64,000 nucleotides of DNA from NCBI GenBank assembly GCA_018894105.1, contig CM032131.1, positions 7,590,501 through 7,654,500 of the forward strand, given 5' to 3'. Positions 10,719 to 21,365 of the stretch are shown here, one piece after another. Each line of letters opens with the position of its first letter. Within the stretch, counting starts at the first letter, position 1. A program made the translations under genes and the position numbers. Under the pieces are notes generated by a model. It ran no database searches. It was not told the origin of the DNA and saw only the letters and a list, made by a program, of their open reading frames with translations. Source of the DNA: Jacaranda mimosifolia (Eukaryota > Streptophyta > Magnoliopsida > Lamiales > Bignoniaceae).

Positions 10719-13340
10719 ATGTCTGCCATGAAGTACAAGGTAGAGAAATTCGATGGGAATAAATGATTTTGGTCTGTGGAAGATGAAAGTGCATGCCCTA
10801 CTATGTCAACAAGGTTTGCAGAGAGCGTTAAAAGGCATAATTTCTTGCTAGAGATGCTTTTAGATGAGGAAAATGATGAATTTATAGCGAAGGCTTACGG
10901 TACTTTGATGTTATTACAGACAGTTAACGTACTGAGAGAGGTCGCCACAGAAAGTACACTAGCAAGATTATGGTCAAAGCTGGAGAGTCTGTATATGATG
11001 AAGTCTCTCACAAATCGGCGGTATTTGAAACAACAGTTGTACACCCTCAAGATGAAGGAAGGTACATCTATTCCTCAACATATTGATTTTTCAATAAGGT
11101 GATATTGGATCTCGCTAGTATATATGTACAAATTGAGAATAAAGATCAAGTATTGATTCTTTTATCTTCTCTGCCTAAATCTTTTGAGCACTTGGTTACT
11201 ACTTTGTTGTATGAGAGAGATACAACATCAATAGAAGATGTAAAGACCTCATTGAATTTGAATAAGTTGAGAAAGCATGTCCTAGGCAGTAATGATAGTG
11301 AAAGTGGGGAAGGATTGGTTGCGAAAGGGAAACCAAAAGAAATGAGAAGGAGTAGAGGTCGATCTAAGTCCTGAGGCAAGCCTAAATCAAATGATAAATG
11401 CTTTAGGTGTGGTCAAAAGGGACATTGGAAATGAAATTGTCCAAAACATGGAGAGGCAAAGGATTCGAATGAATCTACTAATCAAAAATGGGATGATCTT
11501 ACTGGAATTGTTGAGGATGAGCATGATGGAGCGCTTGTTCTCAATGTTACTGAGAGTCTTCTGAGTTTCAAGTGAATTTTAGATAGTGGTTATTCCTACC
11601 ATATGTGTCCACAAGAGGATTAGTTTACCAGTTATCAAAAATAAGATGGTGGTAAGTATCAGAATGCACGACAGAATTGTGAGGTTATTGACAAATGTGC
11701 GTCATGTTCCTGATCTAAAGAAAAAATTTAATTTCGTTGGGTACTCTGAATGAGAATGGTTGTGAATGCAGATCTCGAAATAAATTTCTACGGGTTTCTA
11801 TGGGTGCTCTGCTAATCATGAAGGAGGACAAGAGGAATGGTCTTTACATATTGGAGGGCAGTACAGTTTCTAGTACCATAGTAGTTTCTTCATCACTCAA
11901 TGATACTATGAGGTTGTGGCGTATGCACCTTGATTATATGAGTGAAAGGTGAATGTCAGAGTTGAGCAAATGAGGTTTGCTTTGTGGAGAAAAGACTGAG
12001 GAGCTGGATTTTTGTGAACAGTATGTTCTTAGCAAGCAACACAGGTCACAAGGTGAAGTTCAGCAACACAGTTCACAGGACTAAGGGCACCTTCAATTAC
12101 ATTCACTTAAATCTTTAGAGGTCTTTTCAAGTTCTCTCAAAGGGTGGTGCTAGATACAAGCTGACATTCATTGATGACTTCTCATAGAGAGTATGGATGT
12201 ATATGTTGAAGCATAAGGATGAGGTGTTTGTCAACTTCAAGTAGTAGAAGACTTTAATTGAGAATCAAATAGGAAAGGAGGTCAAACGCTTGAGGACTAA
12301 CAATAGTTTGGATTTCTACAATAAGGAATTTCAAGAATTATGCGATAAGGAAGGGATTGTGAGGTATTGCACAGTTGTACATATATCACAGCAGAACGCA
12401 GTTGTAAAATGAATGAATAAGATTATTTTGGAGAGAACTAGATGCATGCTCTTTAAAGCCGAATTGTCCAAGGATTTTTTGGCTAAAGTTGTCAATACTG
12501 CCAGTATTTGGTGAATAGGTCACCATCGATTGCTTTAGACTACAAGATACCAATGGAAGTTTGGTTAAGATCTCTTACTGATTACTCATATATGAAAATA
12601 TTTGGGTGTCCAGCCAAAGCTCATGTTTGTCATGGAAAGTTTGAGCCGAGGGCAAGGAAATGCATATTCCTAGGCTACGCAAATGGAATCAAAGGTTATC
12701 TTTTGTGGTATACTGATGACAAGGGCTTCAAGGTGATTATCAGCAAAGATGTGACATTCGATGCGCTTGCTATGTTGAAGAAGATGGATCAAGGTAAAAG
12801 TAGTCAAAAGGGCGTCAAGGAAAATGTGGAGTTTGATATTGACACTCCACAAGTTTCAAAAGGGAAATAGAAGGTGGCAGATGAAGCTGGTGAGAGCTCA
12901 TTATCACCTAATCAGCAGCAAGAAACTAATTTACTACAAAACTATCATTTGACTCGCAATAAAGAGAGGAGGCAGATCAAACCGCCACAACGATTTGCAT
13001 ATTCAGATCTGGTTGCTTATGCCTTAAGTTTGGCCGACAAGTTTGTGGGAGATGATTCAGTCACATATAAAGAAGCCATTTATATCCAGATTCTGATAAA
13101 TAGATAGCTACTATGAGTAAAGAGATGGAATTTTTACACAAGAATAGCACATGGGAGCTGGTTGATGTACCTAAAGGGCAGAAAATTGTAGGATGCAAAT
13201 GGATCTACAATAGAAAAGAAGGGATTCCCAAGGTTGAGCATGCTCGCTATAAGGCGCGATTGGTTGCAGAGAGTTTTACTCAAAGAGAGGAAGATGACTT
13301 TCATAAGGTGTTCTCCCCAATTATAAATCATACCTCCACT
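10719..13340 (+). pseudogene. Copia A gag-protease-integrase-RT (5' part), decayed
   Basis: Gag starts at the ATG at 10719 (MSAMKYKVEKFDG) and soon hits a stop and frameshift. Gag sequence then continues to about 11380. A CCHC zinc knuckle (CFRCGQKGHWK, stop, NC) lies near 11398-11442, with TGA in the middle. The aspartic protease motif ILDSGYSYHMC follows near 11576. Integrase pieces include the zinc-binding start (LWRMHLDYMSER), FIDDFS near 12165, and a decayed LRTNNSLDF where the family has an Asp. The C-terminal integrase and linker read well at 12508-13107. RT begins at 13113 with the WELVDVPKGQKIVGCKWIY block and is cut at 13340 by Copia B. It has many stops and cannot encode a working polyprotein. 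Confidence 0.8.
13170..13340 (+). repeat. 171-bp Copia A segment, left copy
   Basis: This reverse transcriptase segment is repeated without indels at 23582-23752, with six substitutions by eye. It ends exactly at the left LTR boundary of Copia B. Confidence 0.9.
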
Positions 13341-15556
13341 TGAAAGTGCTATGGCCGAGATAAGCCAAACAAATTCAAAATTAAATAGCAAATCTCGATC
13401 CAAAGCAACATCCCCAGGCATATATAATACAACGTAAATGGATTAATCAGAGGATACCAACCTGAATCGCTCAAAATCCAAGGAGATGATGGATGATTCT
13501 TCCTATCACAGATTTCTAGCAGTTTCTGGCACAGCGGAGAAAAAGGAGAATATCTTCCAATTCCGATCTCCAAATGAAATGAGAAAAAATTATCCAGAAA
13601 GCTAACTCAAATTCAAATATTCTGTGAAAAAATTGGCTCAAATATCCATCGGATCGGTCCAAGAGAAAAATGTGAAGTGGACTGTTCTGTAGAAACCTTT
13701 TCTGGAATTGAGTGGCCTCACTTGTGGTCACCTCCAATGCAAGTCCACACACCTTAAAGCAATCCTAGAACGTCAAGATCTTTAGCTGGAGCAGATCTAG
13801 AGTTGTTTGGTGAAGAAGGAGGTTTCTGAGTGAGAGAGAGAATGGATGGAAGTTAGATCTCAACTAACTTTGGAGAGAATTTTGGAGGGAGAATTTAGCT
13901 TGCAAAATTCAGAATTTTGGCTAATGAATCTGGACTGATTTTCGGCCACTCCACCTCCCCTTATATAGAGGTGTGAGAGGATGCTAAGGGGGGGACCGAA
14001 AATTCCAAGGGCATAATTGTAAGTTGGTAATTCCACTATCATGTGGTCTTGCCAACTTGCTTAATTGGAATCCAATTTCAATTAATTCAAATCATATTTG
14101 AATTCTTTCCTCCAATAATATATTCTCTTATTAATTAAATTAATCCAATTAATTTAATTGATTCAACTTGATTTAACAATTAAATCAAGCAAACTTAACT
14201 CTTTAAGTTTTCTTTAGTTAACTTAACTCTTTAAGTCAAATTCAATTATTCAACTATCAATGTGGCTCAAATAATCAACTCCTTAATTATTTGCCTAATT
14301 TAACTCCTTAAATTAGTTGATCAATTTAACACTTAAATCAATCAAGCCATAATTGATCTTGAAATCTCTCTCTCAAAATCGGTCCCTTAAGAGGGACGTA
14401 TTTTCTAACACTTAGAAATTCTTCTTTCACCACTTAGAAAAGTTCAAGGCTTTTGTGTGTGACCCATTGGGTTCAACCATTCATCGGACATAAGCTCACA
14501 ACTCCTTGTGACTTTTGAATATCAAATATTCATTCTAGTTTAAAACTCCTTTTAAACTAGTCGACTCGATTCAATCAATCTCTATCAATTGAAGAGTACC
14601 TAATCTCCATGGTCGATGTCCAACCTCAAGCCCATGGAGCCCAACTAATTGGTCGAAATGAATGTCTCTGTATGAACCTTTTGAAGCTCTACGCGTTCCA
14701 TGCAAATACAGTCCTTCCGTCTCCTATCTCCATGAAAGAGGCCTAGGGCAAGATATTTGTCGGCTCCCTAATAGCCTCGATTCTATGCTTCTATTCTAAA
14801 TGTTCAATTCCGATGTATGACCTTATCTTTTGGAAAACTCTTTTCCCAAACTTTCATACCACCTTGCGCAAGGATTTCTGGAATATGATCATTATAGAAT
14901 GCATAGGAGATGCACTCGCCCTTCACAAAAGTGAGGAGTCGAATTCCATCTTGGATCTCATAAACCTCCATGCCAAGTAGCTCATACCCAATCATACCCC
15001 GAATGGCCCGTTGGGTGACCAAGGATAAGTCAAAGCATGAGGACCGGACACAAGGTTACAATGGATCCTCAGGTCAAAGGACTAATTTATATGCACTAGC
15101 GTAAGCAGGAGAGCTTGCCACTACCGACTTGCCACTACGGCTACCTAGTGGAGTCTCCGGTGGGTCTTCAGTGCCTTGTTCTCTAACAAGCACCCACTAA
15201 CATACACCCGTATCATATACAGTTGCTCATGGAACGAAGTAATATCCAACTCTTTGGATTTATGCATCGTTAGTGCAAGTCTGTCCGGATCTTAGATGTT
15301 CCGTCTCGTAAGATCCTATTACTTGGAATATTTAAGATCACGACCCTGTAAGACTTATTCCATGATCACCACCCAGTGAACTGACCAAGTCCCGTAGTCA
15401 TGTGTGATCTAAGGACTTCATCCAAATGCCAGTGAAGTAATATAATGCATAAGATGAATGTGGCCATATGTAAGATATCATTCAATTAAGATCGTCTCTT
15501 TAGAAAATAGTTTTACAAAGCCAAAATCATTGGCTTGCAGGGCACTATTTCTAACA
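13341..15556 (-). repeat. Copia B 3' LTR
   Basis: On the minus strand it starts TGTTAGAAATAGTGCCCTG and ends GCCATAGCACTTTCA. A TATATAA box lies at 13961-13967, so U3 is about 1.6 kb. It contains a 72-codon open frame at 14804-15022 (minus) that is also present in the other LTR. Confidence 0.9.
13961..13967 (-). promoter_or_regulatory. TATA box in Copia B 3' LTR
   Basis: TATATAAG in GC-richer surroundings on the minus strand, identical at 21986-21992 in the 5' LTR. The position is sensible for the U3/R boundary. Confidence 0.6.
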
Positions 15557-15571
15557 ATCTCTCACTTGCCC
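15557..15571 (-). other. Copia B polypurine tract
   Basis: The minus strand reads GGGCAAGTGAGAGAT directly before the 3' LTR. That is the position and composition expected for the plus-strand primer. Confidence 0.6.
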
Positions 15572-15576
15572 TAAAG

Positions 15577-18500
15577 TCAATGCCCTACAGTTTTAAGACC
15601 CATCTTCTCAAGATGTCCTTCAAAGACCTTTTGTCCAAAGGGCTTAGTTAGTAGATCTGCTATATTCTCTTCCGAGGCAACTCTCTCTACTCGGATGTCC
15701 CCTCTCTCAATGATCTCTCTGATCAAATGATATCGCCTCAAAATGTGCTTGGATCGTTGATGAGATATGGGCTCCTTAGCTTGTGCTACCGCCCCGGTGT
15801 TGTCACAGAAGACAACAACTGGCTCAGCTATGCTAGGCACTACATTCAACTCTTAAATGAAGTTTTTCATCCAAACACCTTCCTTTGCGGCTTTAGAAGC
15901 CGCAATATATTCTGCCTCTGTGGTTGAGTCGGCCGTGGTGTCTTGTTTGGAACTTTTCCAACTCACCGCGCCGCCATTGAGGCAAAATATAAATCCAGAA
16001 GTGGATTTGAGGTCATCTACATCGGATTGGAAACTTGAATCCGAAAACCCTTCTAGTTTCAATTCTCCATTACCGTATACTAAGAATAGATCCTTAGTTC
16101 TTCTCAAGTACTTAAGGATTGTCTTTACGGCCATCCAGTGACTTTCACTGGGATTAGATTGGAACCTACTCGTAACACTTAGCGAGTGTGCCACATCCGG
16201 TCTTGTACATTGAACAGCATACATTATGCTCCCTATGGCAGAGGCATAGGGTATTTGGGACATCTTTCATTTCTCTTGCTCAGTCTTAGGGGCCATAGAC
16301 TTCGACAAACGAATGCCATGTCCCATATGAAGAAATCCTTTCTTGGATTCCTCCATACTAAACCTTTTTAGTATTTTATCAATGTACATGGTTTGGGATA
16401 GCCCCAACATTCTCTTCGATCTATCTCTATAGATACGTATTCCTAATACGTAGGATGCCTCTCCCAAATCCTTCATGGAGAATTGTGTAGATAACCATGC
16501 TTTAGTATACTCTAACATTCCAACTTCATTCCCAATGAGAAGGATGTCATCGACATAAAGCACAATAAACTGTACAGAACTCCCACTAGCCTTTTGATAC
16601 ACACAGTGTTCATATACGTTCTTGACAAAGCCAAATGATTTGACTGTCTTATCAAAACGTATATTCCAACTTCGAGACGCTTGTTTAAGTCCATAAATGG
16701 ACCTTTGGAGTTTGCAAACCATTTGCTCGCTCCTTTTGGGTGTGAAACCTTGTGGTTGCTCCATGTATATTTCCTCTTCAATGTTTCCATTGAGAAAGAC
16801 GGTTTTCACATCCATTTGTCATATCTCATAGTCATAATATGCAGCTATGGCAAGTAGGATCCGAATGGACTTAGGCATTGCAACTAGTGAAAAGGTTTCC
16901 TTGAAATCAATACCGGGTCTTTGAGTATAACCTCTAGCCACTAGTCACGCCTTAAAAGTTGTCACTTCTCCGTCTACTCCAAGCTTACGCTTATAGATCC
17001 ACTTGCAACCTATGGGAACTATTCCCTTCGGTAGATCTACCAAAGTCCATACTTTGTTTGAGTACATGGAGTCCATTTCGGATCTCATGGCTTCTTGCCA
17101 GCATCTTGAGTCTATGTCCAACATAGCTTCCTCATAGGTCTTCGGATCACTATCCGACTGACCCGTCTCATAAAGAAATTCGAACTTTTCGGGTTGCTTC
17201 TTGACGCGGTCAGACCTTCTTAGAGGATGTGTATCGGGCTTTTGTGATTCAATTATTTCCACCTCCTGTGGGATTTGTTGATCGTTTTGAACTTCATCAA
17301 GTTCAACAACAACGCCATTTCTATCCAATAGAAATTCCTTTTCCAAAAAGACGGCTTTCCTTGAGACAAACACATTTTGTTCCGAGGGATCATAAAAATA
17401 ATAACCCATAGACTCTTTTGGGTATCCCACAAACTTGCACAAGATGGATCTACTATCCAACTTATCTCCCACTGTCCGTCTTACGTAGGCAGGAGATCCC
17501 CAAATCTTCAAATATTGATAAGAGGGTGCTTTGCCATGCCAAATCTCATATGGTATCTTTGGCACTAACTTTGAAGGTACTATATTTAGTAACTTCGCTG
17601 CCGTAGTCAAGGCATATCCCCAAAAGGATATCGGTACATCGGAGAAGCTCATCATGGAACGCACCATGTCCAACAGTGTGCGGTTTCTCCTCTCGGCTAC
17701 TCCATTGAGCTGGGGTGTGCCAGAGGGAGTCCATTGTGAGAGAATCCCATTCTCCTTTAGATAATCCAAGAATTCGGTACTCAAGTATTCTTCTCCTCGA
17801 TCCGATCGAAGAGTTTTAATACTTAGCCCTAGTTGCTTTTCTACTTCATTTCTATACTCTTTGAACTTTTCAAAGGCTTCGGATTTGTTCTTCATAAGAT
17901 ACAAGTATCCGAAACGACTGTGATCGTCAATAAAGGTGATGAAGTAGGAATAGCCACCTCTCCCACTAACTCTTAGTGGTCCACAAACATCTGTGTGGAT
18001 CAAATCCAAAAGATTTGTGGAGCACTCCGATTGTCCTACAAAAGGAGCTTTGGTCATTTTTCCTTTTAAACAGGACTCACAAGTTGGAAGTTCTTCAATG
18101 CCACTAACATTTAGTGTTTTGAGAGCCTCTAAGTTGGTCATCCTACTTTTGGATATATGGCCAAGTCTTGCATGCCATAGCATGGCATCCTCTTGGATAT
18201 CTTGCTTCCTTTTATTTGATTGAATGTGCATTAGTGAAGTTTGGGAATTAAGTATGTACAATCCATTAGATAATGTACCTTTAGCAACTAAAGAACCATT
18301 CTTTGATGCCAATAGATTCCCATTCGATATTGAAAAATCATATCCTTCATTATCTAGAACGGGAATAGAAATAATATTTTTGACAAGATTGGGTACATAG
18401 TAAACTAGATCAAGTACAATGCTTTTATTCCCTAAATCTAGCTTGATTATTCCTTGGAATGTGGCAGCAACAGTTGCTCCATTTCCCAGGCGAAGGATCA

Positions 18501-19450
18501 TATCCCCTTCACGTAGACTCCTTCTTCTTTCCATCTCCTGCAATGAATTACAGAGGTGAGAACCGCATGCGGTATCGAATACCCATGTGGAAGAATTCGT
18601 CGTTAAATGCACTTCAATGAAAAACATACCCTTCGTAAGAGTAGCAAGGTAAGCTTTACAATTTCTTCTCCAATAACCCTTTTCGCCACAGTGGAAACAG
18701 TTTGCATCTACTTTAGCCTTTTTCTTGTCTCTCCCGGAACCTTTCTCGGGTTGCTTCCCTTTTGAAGAAGAACTTTTCTTCCTCTTTCCTCCTTTCCTAA
18801 GGCCTTTGGGACCTTTGGACTTAGAGGTGGATGCAAGCATAAGAGGTTTGTCCCTTTTCAACGTGGCCTCAGCGGTCACAAGCATGTTCACTAGTTCGTT
18901 AATCATGACTTCTTGCTTGGACATGTTGAAGTTCATAACAAACTGGTCGAACGATGGCGGCACTGACTGTAAGATCAAATCTATGTAAAGGTCATTGTCC
19001 ATGATCACATCAAGTTGTTCAAGCTTCTCAATAAGACCAATCATTTTGAGACCATGATCATGGACATTTGAGCCTTCACCCATCCGTGATCTAAAAGAGT
19101 TCCTTGGAAAGCGCAAACCTTTCATGCCTCGTTTGTACACCATACAACTCTTGTAGGTGTGAATGAATTTCATAAGCATGTTTCATATGCTCATGAGATT
19201 TTTGGAGCTCATTAGACATAGATGCCATCATGATCCATCGTACTTGCAGATCATCATCTACAAAACGTGCGAACCGTTCGTGATCTTCATCAGATGCATC
19301 ATCGCCCAATGTATCCACTGGATACTTGTCTAGGACATAGGTCCTCTTATCAGAGTCAAGAATGTTTTTGAGATTTCTTAGCCAGTCTTGGAAGTTTGGC
19401 CAGGTTAGCTTATTGGTTTCCAAAATAGTTGAGAGTGGATTCTTAGCCAT
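15577..19450 (-). pseudogene. Copia B gag-pol polyprotein, recently broken
   Basis: Gag starts at 19450 (MAKNPLSTILETNKL). A frameshift near 19095-19100 moves the frame after SKELF. The rest then reads in one frame: zinc knuckle CFHCGEKGYWRRNC (~18700), protease FDTACGSHLC (~18570), integrase HARLGHISKSRM, then the Asp in LRSDRGEEY and the Glu in NGVAERRNRT. RT has MDVKTVFLNG and intact YVDDILLIG. RNase H has SDSSFQSDVDDLKSTSG and ends KMGLKTVGH. In-frame stops occur near 16942 (TGA after FKA), near 16816 (TGA before QMDVK), at 16264-16266 (TGA) and at 15850-15852 (TAA). The catalytic residues are otherwise intact, so it died recently. Confidence 0.85.
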
Positions 19451-19647
19451 TTTGATTTTGAAGATTTCACAAATCTACAAAGAGGCGAAAAAGAAAAGAA
19501 TAAGCATGCGATTGATTTGATATTGAAAACATGTTTATGGTCTTTCAAGCATGTTTTTCTCCCACTATTTTATCAAATCCTTTACCCCAAAAAGAATTCG
19601 GGAAATCATATTTCCTAGTGAGAATCAAGATCCCGAGGACTTGTAAG

Positions 19648-19955
19648 TGGACCCACGACTCGTGAGACATCCACAAACAATCGAAGGGTAAGCAACATTT
19701 GCTAATTGCATCTTATGCAATTCTTGATATATTTTGCCTCACTTTTCATGTAGACCCACGACTCGTGCGACATCTACATTACTAAATGTTAAGTCAAACC
19801 TACCAATCATGCTTCAGTTCAAGACGGGCCACACGTCATCCCACGACTCGTGTGCCAATGCGTGGGCGTTCCCCAACCAAAGTACATCTTATGCTAAGTA
19901 TGTGGACACAGCTTTTCTACCATAAGTGTGACCCACGACTCATGAGACATCACAC
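19648..19955 (-). ncRNA. four-copy structured-RNA motif in Copia B leader
   Basis: The copies lie at 19648-19675, 19748-19779, 19832-19864 and 19926-19955. On the sense (minus) strand each has an outer stem, then UG(U/G)CN, then an inner stem CA(C/U)G with CGUG around an AGU triloop, then GG, then the closing half of the outer stem. Outer stems differ between copies yet always pair: GTGGA with TCCAC, ATGTAGA with TCTACAT, CACGCAT with ATG(A)CGTG (one bulged base), and GTGTGA with TCACAC. Copy 4 has CATG opposite CGTG in the inner stem. This is a U-G wobble on the sense strand but an A-C mismatch on the other strand. The role is unknown. Packaging, dimerisation, translation control or protein binding are all possible. 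Confidence 0.7.
19704..19722 (-). other. hairpin between motif copies 1 and 2
   Basis: AATTGCAT and ATGCAATT form a perfect 8-bp stem around a 3-base loop. Confidence 0.6.
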
Positions 19956-20232
19956 AAATGATGCTAGCATCATCATGCCACATACTATTGGTAGAAGGCT
20001 TGGATTAATTAAAAGTCCTTTTAATATGAAATCCATTTTGACTTAATATTTGAAAAATACTTAGACTTTCTAGGTGGAGGATTTTTTGGCTTGCAAAGAT
20101 CTCATCATTATTTTATCTTCTTATTTAGGTTCTCTATATCCTAGTCTTGCATCGCATACAAAATAGGATATGGAAAGCATAAATAAGTAAATGTACCTAG
20201 CATACATCTAGGGTGGGATGACCATGAGCCTT

Positions 20233-20274
20233 AACCAAGTGATGCACTTAGAGCCATAGGTGCATCACTTAGTT
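20233..20274 (-). other. long hairpin in Copia B leader
   Basis: AAGTGATGCAC (20237-20247) pairs perfectly with GTGCATCACTT (20260-20270) around a 12-base loop. After one mismatch, three more pairs extend the stem. Confidence 0.65.
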
Positions 20275-20727
20275 GATTTTAAGTGGGTTGATTAAATCTA
20301 GCTATTACATGATAGTATCCCATACATTCATGGGCCTTCATAAGGTCTTCATGCCTCCAATGATCTCCTTTGCTCCTTGTAACAATTACATGAGTAGGAA
20401 ATCCTCACTCCTAAAGATTCTACTCTCATAACTTTTACAAGATGAATCAAGAGGCATGCAAGCCTCAATTTAATACAACCAACTTTTCAACAACTTGAAA
20501 ATAAATAAAATCATATTAAAGGCTCATGATCATCCCCATTCATTCATCATCCATTCAACAATTAAATGAACAATAAATAAACAAGAATTAACAATTAATT
20601 CTACCAATTAAATGCTCATCATATAAACAAGAAATTGGTCATGCATAACAATTATGCAACTATCTTGGAGATCGACTTTAACCAATTTTAAGGAGCACTA
20701 AAAAATGTCAAACATGATTTTGAGACC

Positions 20728-20759
20728 TTGCACAACACTTGTGCATGTGTTGTGTGCAA
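20728..20759 (-). other. second long hairpin in Copia B leader
   Basis: TTGCAC plus AACAC pairs with GTGTT plus GTGCAA, giving 11 bp with a 2-base bulge and an 8-base loop. Confidence 0.55.
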
Positions 20760-21350
20760 TGAAAAACAATTAGGAGCTTAAAAGGATGGACTTGGGGGCT
20801 CAAAAATCGCCCCCCAAACCAGGTGCTGCTGCTGCCGGTTTTGGGGGGGCAATTCAAGCCCCATTCCTTCAAGTTTCATGCACCTATATTTCTACCATGT
20901 GTGACCAACACATTCATACACATTTCTGTCCAAATTTCAGATTCAAAACAGTTTCAAAAACTGAAAATTAAAGTGCACAAACTTGATCCAAAAACTAGTC
21001 AAGTTGAGAATCATATTCTTCAAACAATCTCCAAATAAACTCCAATCCAATTGGATCCAAAAATGACCAGAACACTTTCAGCCATTCAAAAACATGCTAT
21101 ATCAACATATAACATCAATTAATGTCAAATCAAAATTCAACATTAACTTCTATGAATTAAAACATGCTAACTATACGAATTAACAATTAAATCACATAAT
21201 AATCATGCTTTCAATTCATCAAACACATAATCCACATGCATCTCCAATCCACACACTCCAATTCATCAATGAATCAAGTATGTGGATGATTCAATCAGAT
21301 CATCACATGATCCAATTGTGCAACAAAAATCCAAATAAGTGCATGATATT

Positions 21351-21363
21351 GGCTCCGATACCA
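21351..21363 (-). other. Copia B primer-binding site (initiator tRNA-Met)
   Basis: The minus strand reads TGGTATCGGAGCC two bases inside the 5' LTR. The plant initiator-Met complement is TGGTATCAGAGCC, so there is one mismatch. Confidence 0.85.
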
Positions 21364-21365
21364 CT

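Larger units (their letters stand above)
19451..21350 (-). other. Copia B long untranslated leader
   Basis: About 1.9 kb lies between the primer-binding site and the gag ATG, with no protein I recognise on the sense strand. This is long for a Copia element. It is rich in hairpin-forming sequence: four copies of a covarying motif (19648-19955) and separate long hairpins at 19704-19722, 20233-20274 and 20728-20759. The GC-richer patch at 20780-20880 contains no recognised gene. Confidence 0.75.

Noticed and set aside
19648..19955. Hammerhead ribozyme in the Copia B leader
   Set aside because: The repeated hairpins lack the CUGAUGA and GAAA core elements, so a hammerhead is not supported.
19734..20046. 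Plus-strand frames over the covarying hairpins
   Set aside because: They run antisense to the element and share no frame across the four motif copies.
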